Shown here piece after piece: positions 1 through 5,908 of a stretch of DNA of 11,683 nt. A program made the translations under genes and the position numbers. Source of the DNA: Methylorubrum extorquens (lineage in GTDB: Bacteria > Pseudomonadota > Alphaproteobacteria > Rhizobiales > Beijerinckiaceae); the NCBI GenBank assembly GCA_019695455.1, contig JAEUAC010000122.1, positions 1 to 11,683 of the forward strand, read 5' to 3'. Under the pieces are notes generated by a model. It was not told the origin of the DNA, ran no database searches, and saw only the letters and a list, made by a program, of their open reading frames with translations. Numbering within the stretch: position 1 is the stretch's first letter; each line of letters begins with the position of its first letter.

Positions 1-96
1 TCATGGAGAAGCCCGCAGCCTCGCGTCTCGACGGAGACGGATCGATAGCGGGTCGACGTCGAACCCGGCAGGCTTCGTCGGGCAGCGTACGATCGG
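1..96. other. Non-coding left edge, downstream of the cyclase
   Basis: No gene that I can support lies here. A 6-bp perfect stem with a 4-base loop (CGTCTC 24-29, GAGACG 34-39) sits about 60 bases beyond the cyclase stop codon. It could be a weak leftward terminator, but no U-rich tract follows. A CAT at 2-4 on the plus strand could be the ATG of a leftward gene that leaves the window. It has no convincing Shine-Dalgarno sequence, so I do not call it. Confidence 0.35.
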
Positions 97-2376
97 CTAC
101 TTGCTGTCGGCGACGTGGACGCCGTCCCACCCGGCGGGCGGCGGCTGGCGCAGGAAGGCCGCGATCCGCTGGTCGTAGAGATCGTAGAGCCCGCCCAGGT
201 CGAACGGGGCGGCCGCCGACCGGCAGGCGGCGACGAGGGCCGCGGCGCTCGCGAAATCCGCGGCCCGATAGCGCGCGAGCAGGGCCTCGTGCGCGCCCGA
301 GAGCCGGTCGAAGGCGTCCGATGCCCGGATCGCGGCATCGCCGAGGAGCGCGTGGACCGCCTCCGGCTCCCGCTTCCCCTTCACGCGCAGCCGGTCGATC
401 TCGATCACGGCGTAGTCCCGCCGGACGATCTCGGCCGTGGCCGAGCCGAGGACGACCGCGACGCCGTAGGTCTTCGACTGGCCTTCCAGCCGCGACGCGA
501 GATTTACGGTGTCGCCCAGGACGGAATAGTCGAAGCGCAGGGTCGAGCCCATGTTGCCGACGACGCAGGTGCCCGTGTTCAGGCCGATCCCGACCGCGAT
601 CGGCACGTGCGGCCGGCCGGCCGCCTCGTCCTCCCGGGCCCGGTCGACGTTCACGCGCGCGAGCCGGCGCAGCATCTCGAGCGCCGCCGCGCAGGCGTTG
701 TGCTCCTGGCGGGGGTCGGTCAGGGGCGCGTTCCAGAACGCCATGATGGCGTCGCCCATGTACTTGTCGATCGTGCCGCGGTGGTCGAGGATCGCGTCGG
801 TCAGCGGCGTCAGGAAGCCGTTCATGAGGGCGGTGAGGCCCTGCGGGTCCGCCTTGAAGGTCTCGGCGATCGTGGTGAAGCCGCGCACGTCCGAGAACAG
901 GATCGTCATCCGGCGCTCCTCGCCGCCGAGCTTCAGCGCCTCGGGAGACTGCGCGAGCTGCTCGACCAGGGCCGGCGAGATATAGCGCCCGAACGCCGAC
1001 CGGATCCTGTTCCGCCCGAGCTCCTCGCGGACGTAGTTCGTGAAGACGATGGTCGCGTAGACGGCGAAGCTCGCGGCCAGGGGGAAGGTCGCGTCGAGCA
1101 GGATGCCCTGGTGCGCGTAGCGGTACCAGGACGCCGCGCCGAGGCAGCCCGCGACCGCGGCGCCGAGGAGGAGGAGCGGCAGCGCCCCGAGCAGCGGCGC
1201 GAACAGGACGATGGCGAAGGCGATCGCGACCGTCGCCACGAGCTCGAGCGGCAGCGCATAGCTCGGCTCGGACAGCATCTCGCCCTGCAGGGCGCTTTCC
1301 AGCACCTGGGCATGGACCTCGACGCCCGGCATGGAGCGGGCGGTCGGCGTCGTCTTGTTGTCGAGAAGGCCGATCGCCGACGTGCCGACGAGCACGATCT
1401 TGCCCGCGAGGCGGGCCGGATCGACCCGGCCGGCCAGGATGTCGGCCGCCGGGACGAACTTCGCCGGATCGGGACGGGCGAAGTGGACCCAGATCTGCCC
1501 GTTCCGGTCGGTCGGCAGCTCGACGTCGCCGAGGCGGACGGACACCATGCCGTCCTCGTCCGCGCGCAGCACCAGGGCGCCCGCGCCCGTCAGCACGCGC
1601 AGCATCTCGAGCGTCAGCGTCGGCAGGATGCGGCCGCCGGCCGAGACCACCATGGGCACGCGGCGCACGATGCCGTCGCGCTCCGGCGTGATGGTGAACA
1701 GGCCGCGGCCCGCGGCGGCCTCGTTCAGGACCGGGACGTTCGGCAAGATGCCCGGGAAGCGGGGCAGGAAGCGGCCCGGATCGGGCCCGAGCACGGCGAT
1801 GCCGGTCTGGCGGGCGAGGTCGATGTCGCCCGCGGCCTCGCCGGCCCCGACCGCCGTCTGGCCGAGGACGACGCGGCTCCCGGCGATCGCGGCCGCGAGC
1901 AGGCGGTCGTTGTCGGGCAGCTTGCGGAGGACGTCGCGGGTCGGCTCGTCGAGCCCCGGCAGAGAGGTCGCGACGGTCGCGGGGGACAGCCGGTCGGGCT
2001 CGGCGAAGACGACGTCGAACCCGATCACGTCCGCGCCGGCCGCCGCGATCCCCTCGACGAGCCGCGCGACGAGCGTCCGCGGCCAGGGCCACTGCCCGTA
2101 TTCGCGCAGGCTCGCCTCGTCGATGTCGACGATGACGACCGGCCGCTCCGCCGCGAGGGGGCGAGGCTGCACGGCCTGGAAGAAGTCGAACACGCGCAGG
2201 CGCAGGGATTCGACGGGAGCCGGATCCCAGATGCGGACGGCCACGAGAACGACGAGGAGGGCGAGGGCGAGCGCGCGGCCGGCGCCGAACCAGCGCGCGA
2301 TCCGCCGGATCGGGGAGCGGGGCGTGCCGGAGCTGCGCCGCAGACGGGCCGGCCGGAAGGTGAGGGGAGACCGCAT
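97..2376 (-). CDS. CHASE2-domain membrane adenylate cyclase (class III)
   Basis: A 759-residue inner-membrane enzyme predicted to make cAMP from ATP in response to a periplasmic signal. One membrane helix lies at about residues 34-50. A periplasmic CHASE2 sensor follows (about 58-365, with VVIVDIDEASL and the late KIVLVGTSA strand). Three closely spaced membrane helices lie at about 376-447, and a class III cyclase domain at about 485-680. The catalytic set is complete: metal-binding Asp496 (FSDVRGFT) and Asp542 (KYMGDA), and Asn625 and Arg629 in GDTVNLASRLE. Lys538 and Asp622 form the pair that selects adenine, so ATP rather than GTP is the expected substrate. I chose the ATG at 2376 because it starts just before the first membrane helix and clears fliX by 26 bases; its Shine-Dalgarno sequence is weak. 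It lies downstream of fliX on the same strand, probably in one transcript. The periplasmic ligand is unknown. Confidence 0.9.
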   Translation of the reverse strand: MRSPLTFRPARLRRSSGTPRSPIRRIARWFGAGRALALALLVVLVAVRIWDPAPVESLRLRVFDFFQAVQPRPLAAERPVVIVDIDEASLREYGQWPWPRTLVARLVEGIAAAGADVIGFDVVFAEPDRLSPATVATSLPGLDEPTRDVLRKLPDNDRLLAAAIAGSRVVLGQTAVGAGEAAGDIDLARQTGIAVLGPDPGRFLPRFPGILPNVPVLNEAAAGRGLFTITPERDGIVRRVPMVVSAGGRILPTLTLEMLRVLTGAGALVLRADEDGMVSVRLGDVELPTDRNGQIWVHFARPDPAKFVPAADILAGRVDPARLAGKIVLVGTSAIGLLDNKTTPTARSMPGVEVHAQVLESALQGEMLSEPSYALPLELVATVAIAFAIVLFAPLLGALPLLLLGAAVAGCLGAASWYRYAHQGILLDATFPLAASFAVYATIVFTNYVREELGRNRIRSAFGRYISPALVEQLAQSPEALKLGGEERRMTILFSDVRGFTTIAETFKADPQGLTALMNGFLTPLTDAILDHRGTIDKYMGDAIMAFWNAPLTDPRQEHNACAAALEMLRRLARVNVDRAREDEAAGRPHVPIAVGIGLNTGTCVVGNMGSTLRFDYSVLGDTVNLASRLEGQSKTYGVAVVLGSATAEIVRRDYAVIEIDRLRVKGKREPEAVHALLGDAAIRASDAFDRLSGAHEALLARYRAADFASAAALVAACRSAAAPFDLGGLYDLYDQRIAAFLRQPPPAGWDGVHVADSK

Positions 2377-2402
2377 CGGCCGGGCGTGGCCCGCCCGACC
2401 GC

Positions 2403-2813
2403 TCAGGCCGTGAGGCCGAGCTTCGCCAGCTCGACCCGGGCCCGGAGGTCGATCTCGCCGAGGATGCCGTCGAGCGCGGGATCGCCCGTCCTCGGCAGGT
2501 CGGCGAGCTTCGCCGCGATGGTCGAGAGCGTCGCGGCCGGGATCGAGCCGCCGAGCACGGCGGCCTTCAGGGCGTCGAGCGCGTCGAGGACGTCGCGCCC
2601 GGACTGCGCGCCGCGGCGTCGGCGATGGCCGGGATCCTCCTCGGCCTGGAGCGCCAGGATCGCGTCGAGGGTGGCGAGGGGCGCCGCCGACCGCGCGCCG
2701 CTCGTGGCGGCGCGCTTGGGATCGTCCAGCGTGAACCGGCCGGTGGCGGCCTGTTCGCGCGGCCGGGCCTGCGGGGCGACCGAGAGGGCCGCGAAACGCG
2801 GATCGATCCGCAT
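2403..2813 (-). CDS. fliX: Flagellar assembly regulator FliX
   Basis: A 136-residue protein of the FliX family. In Caulobacter, FliX links completion of early flagellar structures to the sigma-54 activator FlbD and so gates late flagellar genes. Family marks visible here are the N-terminal MRID, a FTLDDP stretch at 28-32, the LDAILALQ helix (49-56), an acidic-then-arginine block (EEDPGHRRRR, 58-67), the DVLDALDALK helix (74-83) and the C-terminal RARVELAKLG. The ATG at 2813 is preceded at good spacing by GGAGG (minus strand, 2827-2823). It is transcribed divergently from flgI, the arrangement I recall from Caulobacter, and is followed by the cyclase gene. The length is normal for the family. 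Much longer reading frames through this region run antisense to flgI and are not real. Confidence 0.9.
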   Translation of the reverse strand: MRIDPRFAALSVAPQARPREQAATGRFTLDDPKRAATSGARSAAPLATLDAILALQAEEDPGHRRRRGAQSGRDVLDALDALKAAVLGGSIPAATLSTIAAKLADLPRTGDPALDGILGEIDLRARVELAKLGLTA

Positions 2814-2878
2814 GGACACCTTCCTCCGTCGAGCCCCGATGCACCCTTCCGCCCGTATCGTTAACGGATCCTGAAGAA

Positions 2879-2897
2879 CCCGGCAGCATTTGCCGGG
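2879..2897. promoter_or_regulatory. Candidate FlbD (ftr-like) enhancer
   Basis: CCCGGCA and TGCCGGG are perfect 7-bp inverted arms separated by GCATT. They lie between the divergent fliX and flgI genes, about 100 bases upstream of the possible flgI sigma-54 promoter. The CGGCA/TGCCG arrangement resembles the Caulobacter ftr sites bound by FlbD as I remember them; I could not check the exact consensus. FliX itself works through FlbD, which makes the location meaningful. An RNA hairpin is less likely, because the site lies outside both genes and has no U tract. Confidence 0.5.
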
Positions 2898-2990
2898 CGG
2901 GCCGGCCAGGATGCCCCTGCCGTCCCGGCACGGCGCGGCGCGATCCGGAAAATCCGACGCCGTCCCAATGGCTTGCGCCGTCTTCTTCCG

Positions 2991-3005
2991 TGGCACGGGT
3001 CTGGC
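2991..3005 (+). promoter_or_regulatory. Possible sigma-54 promoter for flgI
   Basis: TGGCACG at 2991 matches the -24 element exactly. The GG (2992-2993) and GC (3004-3005) dinucleotides are exactly 10 bases apart, as sigma-54 requires. The -12 box is poor (TGGCG against TTGCW). Transcription would start near 3017, only about 4 bases before the flgI ATG, which would remove any Shine-Dalgarno sequence. That conflict keeps confidence low. Confidence 0.35.
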
Positions 3006-3020
3006 GACGGGGTGCCCGTC

Positions 3021-4157
3021 ATGCGCATTCCTCCCTCCCTCCGCAAGGTCGCCCGCCTGGCCCTCGCCCTGGCCGTGACCGCCCCGACGCTGTTCGGCGC
3101 GGCGCCCGTCGCCGCGTTGTCGCGCATCAAGGATCTCGCCCAGGTCGAGGGCGTCCGGCAGAACCAGCTCGTCGGCTATGGCCTCGTCGTCGGCCTGAAC
3201 GGCACGGGCGACACGCTGAACAACGCGCCCTTCACCAAGCAGTCGCTGACGGCGATGCTGGAGCGGCTCGGCGTCAACACGCGCGGCGCGACGCTCCGGA
3301 CGGCCAACGTCGCGGCCGTCATGGTCACGGCGAGCCTGCCGGCCTTCGCCACCCAGGGCACCCGGCTCGACGTCACGGTGTCGGCCCTCGGCGATTCCAA
3401 GTCGCTGCAGGGCGGAACGCTGCTCGTGACGCCGCTCCTCGGCGCCGACGGCGAGGTCTACGCGGTCGGCCAGGGATCCGTCACCATCGCGGGCTTCCAG
3501 GCCGAGGGCGACGCGGCCAAGATCACCCGCGGCGTGCCGACGGTCGGCCGCATCGCGAACGGCGCCGTGATCGAGCGTGAGGTCGAGTTCAAGCTGAACG
3601 CGCAGAAGTCGCTCCGCCTGTCGCTCCGCAATCCGGACCTGACCACAGCGAAGCGCATCGCGGGCTCGATCAACGACTTCCTGGGCGCCGACACGGCCGA
3701 GCCCACCGATCCCGCCACCATCACGCTGAACATCCCGGCCAAGTACCGGGGCAACATGATCCAGCTCCTCACCGAGGTGGAGCAGCTGCGGGTCGAGCCG
3801 GACCAGACGGCCCGGGTCGTCGTCGACGAGCGCTCCGGCATCATCGTCATGGGGCGGGACGTGCGGGTGTCGCAAGTCGCGGTCGCGCAGGGCAACCTGA
3901 CGGTCACGATCTCCGAGCGCCCCACGGTCAGCCAGCCGGAAGCCCTGTCCAACGGCGAGACCGTGGTCGTGCCGCGCAGCAACGTGAAGGTCGACACGGG
4001 CGACAAGAACAAGCTCGCCCTCGTCGGAGAAGGCGTGACCCTGCGCGAACTGGTGGACGGCCTGAACGCGCTCGGCATCGGGCCGCGCGACCTGATCTCC
4101 ATCCTTCAGGCGATCAAGTCCTCCGGCGCCCTCCAGGCCGATATCGAGGTGATGTGA
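3021..4157 (+). CDS. flgI: Flagellar P-ring protein FlgI
   Basis: A 378-residue periplasmic protein that assembles into the P ring, the bushing around the flagellar rod at the peptidoglycan layer. A Sec signal peptide is clear: MRIPPSLRK, then a hydrophobic stretch ending near GAAPVAA at about residue 32. The mature protein opens with SRIKDLAQVEGVRQNQL, then VGYGLVVGLNGTGD, both classic FlgI signatures, and ends in the family pattern SILQAIKSSGALQADIEVM. The length fits the family (about 370). I chose the ATG at 3021; an upstream TTG at 2973 would put extra polar residues before the signal peptide. The Shine-Dalgarno sequence is weak (GGGG at 3009-3012). It is the first gene of a rightward operon, and its TGA overlaps the next gene's ATG by one base, implying coupled translation. 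Confidence 0.96.
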   Translation: MRIPPSLRKVARLALALAVTAPTLFGAAPVAALSRIKDLAQVEGVRQNQLVGYGLVVGLNGTGDTLNNAPFTKQSLTAMLERLGVNTRGATLRTANVAAVMVTASLPAFATQGTRLDVTVSALGDSKSLQGGTLLVTPLLGADGEVYAVGQGSVTIAGFQAEGDAAKITRGVPTVGRIANGAVIEREVEFKLNAQKSLRLSLRNPDLTTAKRIAGSINDFLGADTAEPTDPATITLNIPAKYRGNMIQLLTEVEQLRVEPDQTARVVVDERSGIIVMGRDVRVSQVAVAQGNLTVTISERPTVSQPEALSNGETVVVPRSNVKVDTGDKNKLALVGEGVTLRELVDGLNALGIGPRDLISILQAIKSSGALQADIEVM

Positions 4158-4522
4158 TGGTGGCTCCGCTCGCCCTGATGGGGCTCTCGCTCGCAGCGAA
4201 CGTCGTCGAGAACGTGACGGGCGCGATCGCCAAGGCCGCCGGGAGCGGCCAGCCCGCCTCCCAGGCGTCGTCGCAGACGCGCAAGACGGCCGACGATTTC
4301 GAGAGCATGTTCCTGGAGCAGTCGCTCGACCGCCTCACGCAATCCACCGGCGACGAAGGTCCGCTCGGCGAGAACGGAACCGGAGGCGGGGTCTACAAGT
4401 CCATGCTTTCGAAAGAATATGCGCGTTCGATCGTGAAGTCCGGCGGGCTGGGCATCGGCGACCAGGTCTATGCCCAGATGCTCAAGCTGCAGGAAGGAGC
4501 CCAAGGTGCACAATCATCTTGA
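4157..4522 (+). CDS. flgJ: Short FlgJ/CheL-type rod-binding protein
   Basis: A 121-residue protein matching the N-terminal rod-binding domain of FlgJ, which helps cap or assemble the flagellar rod. The core is visible: ADDFESMFLEQSLDRLTQS at about 45-63, then ENGTGGGVYKSMLSKEYARSI and the closing GLGIGDQVYAQMLKLQE. The C-terminal glucosaminidase domain of enterobacterial FlgJ is absent, as is usual in Alphaproteobacteria, where this short form is sometimes called CheL. A separate lytic enzyme elsewhere would have to open the cell wall. The ATG at 4157 overlaps the flgI stop by one base and follows GAGGTG at good spacing. A GTG at 4154 is an alternative that adds one residue. The 3' end overlaps the next gene by 17 bases. 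Confidence 0.88.
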   Translation: MVAPLALMGLSLAANVVENVTGAIAKAAGSGQPASQASSQTRKTADDFESMFLEQSLDRLTQSTGDEGPLGENGTGGGVYKSMLSKEYARSIVKSGGLGIGDQVYAQMLKLQEGAQGAQSS

Positions 4523-4955
4523 TGCGATCGTCGACCGCGGCGCCGCCGAGGCGCTGATCGGCAGCCTCTTCGGGCTGATGGACGAACTGCGCGAGACGCT
4601 CGAGACCGAGACGGCCCTGATCGGCGCGGGCCGGACCCAGGACGGCCTCGCCGGCGAGGTCCGCAAGACCGAGCTCGGCCAGGCCTATATCCGGCATCTC
4701 CAGGCCGCGAAGTCGAACGTCGTCGCCCTGAAGCGCCATGCACCGGACCGGCTGCAGGATTTCCGCCAGTCGCAGGTCGAGTTCGAGCGCGTGCTGGAGC
4801 GGAACCAGGCCGTGATCGCGACGGCCAAGGCCGTGTCGGAGAGCCTCGTGAAGGGCGTCGCCGAGGAGCTCGAGCGCCGTCGACGGCCGGTCTCCTACAC
4901 GTCGACCGGCGCCGGGGCGAGTGCCGCGCCGCTCGTATTCTCGCGCCGATACTGA
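4506..4955 (+). CDS. FlgN-like flagellar chaperone (putative)
   Basis: A 149-residue protein that is almost entirely helical and probably coiled-coil, rich in Glu, Arg, Leu and Ala, with no signal peptide or membrane segment. Length, composition and position after flgI and flgJ fit the FlgN family, which in enterobacteria holds the hook-filament junction proteins FlgK and FlgL before export. I infer the family from general character, not from a unique motif, so the call is tentative. The start is GTG 4506, 6-7 bases after the strong AGGAAGGAG (4491-4499). The more upstream in-frame ATG at 4470 would lie deep inside flgJ and has no such site. The 17-base overlap with flgJ suggests translational coupling. 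The C-terminal tail (about 125-149) is Arg/Ser/Ala-rich and looks disordered. Confidence 0.6.
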   Translation: MHNHLDAIVDRGAAEALIGSLFGLMDELRETLETETALIGAGRTQDGLAGEVRKTELGQAYIRHLQAAKSNVVALKRHAPDRLQDFRQSQVEFERVLERNQAVIATAKAVSESLVKGVAEELERRRRPVSYTSTGAGASAAPLVFSRRY

Positions 4956-5082
4956 GTATTCGAAATTAAATCGCGTTAGGGGAGCGGTTCGAACGTTAAC
5001 CACTTGTTTAAACCGCCGATTCAGCTGGTGCGTGTTCTACCTGGATCTTGCGGCAATGCAGCCGCGTGAACAGGGGACGCTC
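4956..5082 (+). promoter_or_regulatory. AT-richer promoter region before the FlaG-like gene
   Basis: The first 60 bases are strikingly AT-rich for this window and hold nested palindromes: GTTCGAAC (4987-4994), GTTAAC (4995-5000) and GTTTAAAC (5006-5013). TTAA (4996) and TTTA (5007) are separated by 7 bases, close to the CtrA box TTAA-N7-TTAA. No sigma-54 spacing (GG-N10-GC) was found. A short hairpin (GCGGC 5050-5054, GCCGC 5061-5065) has an alternative ATG (5056) in its loop. The region probably holds a promoter, because the upstream operon leaves a 127-base gap here; no terminator is evident. Confidence 0.4.
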
Positions 5083-5448
5083 ATGGAGATCGGTGCTCCT
5101 TCCCGCGTGGCGGTCGCGCCTCCGGTCGCGGATTTCGGGCGTCAGGCGCCCAAGGCTCCGTCCGAGGCGGTGACGACCGAACTGCCGGCCCGGAAGTCGG
5201 TGCAGCAGACCGGCGCGTCCGACGCGACGGTCGACGGCCGGGGCGGCCGGCCGGGCGGCGACACCGTCGACCGGAACCTGACCATCGACCTCGAGACGCA
5301 GAAGGTCGTCTTCAGGGCGGTGGACCAGCGGACCGGCGAGGTGATCGTCCAGATCCCGGACCCGCGCTACCTCAAGGCCTACATGGACCAGAAGAAGGCG
5401 GCGGAGACGGACGACCTGGCCGGGGACAAGCTCGCGCGCAGCGCCTGA
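5083..5448 (+). CDS. FlaG-like flagellar protein
   Basis: A 121-residue protein with a disordered, Pro/Ala/Gly-rich N-terminal two thirds (about 1-65) and a compact C-terminal domain: NLTIDLETQKVVFRAVD, then RTGEVIVQIPDPRYLKAY. The pattern of hydrophobic strand, acidic turn, TGEV and QIP is the signature of the FlaG family, small proteins linked to filament length or filament stability in several bacteria; their biochemical role is poorly known. The ATG at 5083 follows AGGGGA (5072-5077) with 5 bases between. An in-frame ATG at 5056 sits in a hairpin loop and is less likely. It is separate from the flgI operon by 127 bases and converges on flbT, sharing a terminator hairpin that contains its own stop codon. 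Confidence 0.7.
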   Translation: MEIGAPSRVAVAPPVADFGRQAPKAPSEAVTTELPARKSVQQTGASDATVDGRGGRPGGDTVDRNLTIDLETQKVVFRAVDQRTGEVIVQIPDPRYLKAYMDQKKAAETDDLAGDKLARSA

Positions 5449-5462
5449 GGTTTCCTCAGGCG
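5442..5462. terminator. Bidirectional terminator hairpin of the FlaG-like gene and flbT
   Basis: Arms CGCCTGAGG (5442-5450) and CCTCAGGCG (5454-5462) pair perfectly over 9 bp around a TTT loop. The TGA stops of both converging genes (5446-5448 plus, 5456-5458 minus) lie inside the stem, and only 7 bases separate the two coding regions. There is no clear U tract on either side, so termination may be weak or helped by Rho. The hairpin could equally act to stabilise the 3' ends. Confidence 0.65.
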
Positions 5463-5869
5463 GCGTCGGTCGCGGCCGCGGGCTGCGTCAGGCGCTCGAG
5501 AAGTTCCTTCTCGTAGGCCACGAGCTTCTTTCCCCGTTTCAGGGCCTTGTAGTAGTCGCCGGACAGGATGCAGTCGAAGATGGCCGCGATCAGCGGCGTC
5601 GCGCTCGGCGCGGCCGCCATGATCTCGTTGGCGCGTGCCATGAACTGCGCCTCCGACTGGACCGGATCGTCCGAGAGATAGGCCGCCTCGAGCGCCAGGT
5701 AGAGCCGCTTGCACGGCGTGTCGGCCTCGCGCTCCGTGATGATGTCCCGCTCGCGCAACACCTTCGTCTGCGTCTCGATGACGAAGTCCGAGCGGCGCGC
5801 GCCGTTGCGGATCGAGACGCTGCCCAGGATGAGGCGCTCGTTCGGGGCGAGTTCGATGCGGAGCGGCAT
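5456..5869 (-). CDS. flbT: Flagellin mRNA regulator FlbT
   Basis: A 137-residue FlbT-family protein. In Caulobacter, FlbT binds the 5' leader of flagellin mRNA and promotes its decay until the hook is finished, so flagellin is made only when it can be exported. Family features seen are the N-terminal MPLRIELAPNERLILGSVSIRNG, then the QTKVLRERDIITEREADTPCKRLYLALE segment and the late IFDCILSGDYYKALKRGKKLVAYEKELL. The ATG at 5869 follows AGGAGGA (minus, 5882-5876) at ideal spacing; the nine-residue upstream extension lacks this. It lies 39 bases after the glycosyltransferase gene on the same strand, so it is probably the last gene of the filament transcript. flaF, often beside flbT, is not in this window. 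The likely RNA targets, two flagellin leaders, are 4-6 kb upstream. Confidence 0.93.
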   Translation of the reverse strand: MPLRIELAPNERLILGSVSIRNGARRSDFVIETQTKVLRERDIITEREADTPCKRLYLALEAAYLSDDPVQSEAQFMARANEIMAAAPSATPLIAAIFDCILSGDYYKALKRGKKLVAYEKELLERLTQPAAATDAA

Positions 5870-5908
5870 GGCGGGTCCTCCTGTCGGTCGGACCATCCCC
5901 CGCGCTGG

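Larger units (their letters stand above)
2814..3020. promoter_or_regulatory. Divergent fliX/flgI control region
   Basis: This 207-base gap must hold promoters for both directions. It contains the fliX ribosome-binding site (2823-2827), a GTTAAC palindrome (2860-2865) within a TTAA-N7-TGAA arrangement, the FlbD-like inverted repeat (2879-2897) and a possible sigma-54 promoter facing flgI (2991-3005). I found no small gene in it. Confidence 0.6.

Noticed and set aside
2377..2402. CGGGCG/CGCCCG hairpin between fliX and the cyclase
   Set aside because: A 6-bp stem in very GC-rich DNA without a U tract; expected by chance and too weak to call a terminator that would separate the two genes.
2829..2856. 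Leftward sigma-54 promoter for fliX (GG-N10-GC with TGCA)
   Set aside because: The spacing is exact but the -24 element has four mismatches to TGGCACG; such spacings are frequent in GC-rich sequence.
115..2874. 919-residue plus-strand reading frame opposite the cyclase and fliX
   Set aside because: Arg/Asp/Gly/Ala-rich translation with no domain or ribosome-binding site. It arises because GC-rich codon use removes stop codons from the antisense frame; the opposite strand has clear families.
2403..3875. 490-residue extension of fliX through flgI
   Set aside because: The upstream part is antisense to flgI and crosses the control region; FliX is normally about 140 residues and has its own good ribosome-binding site.
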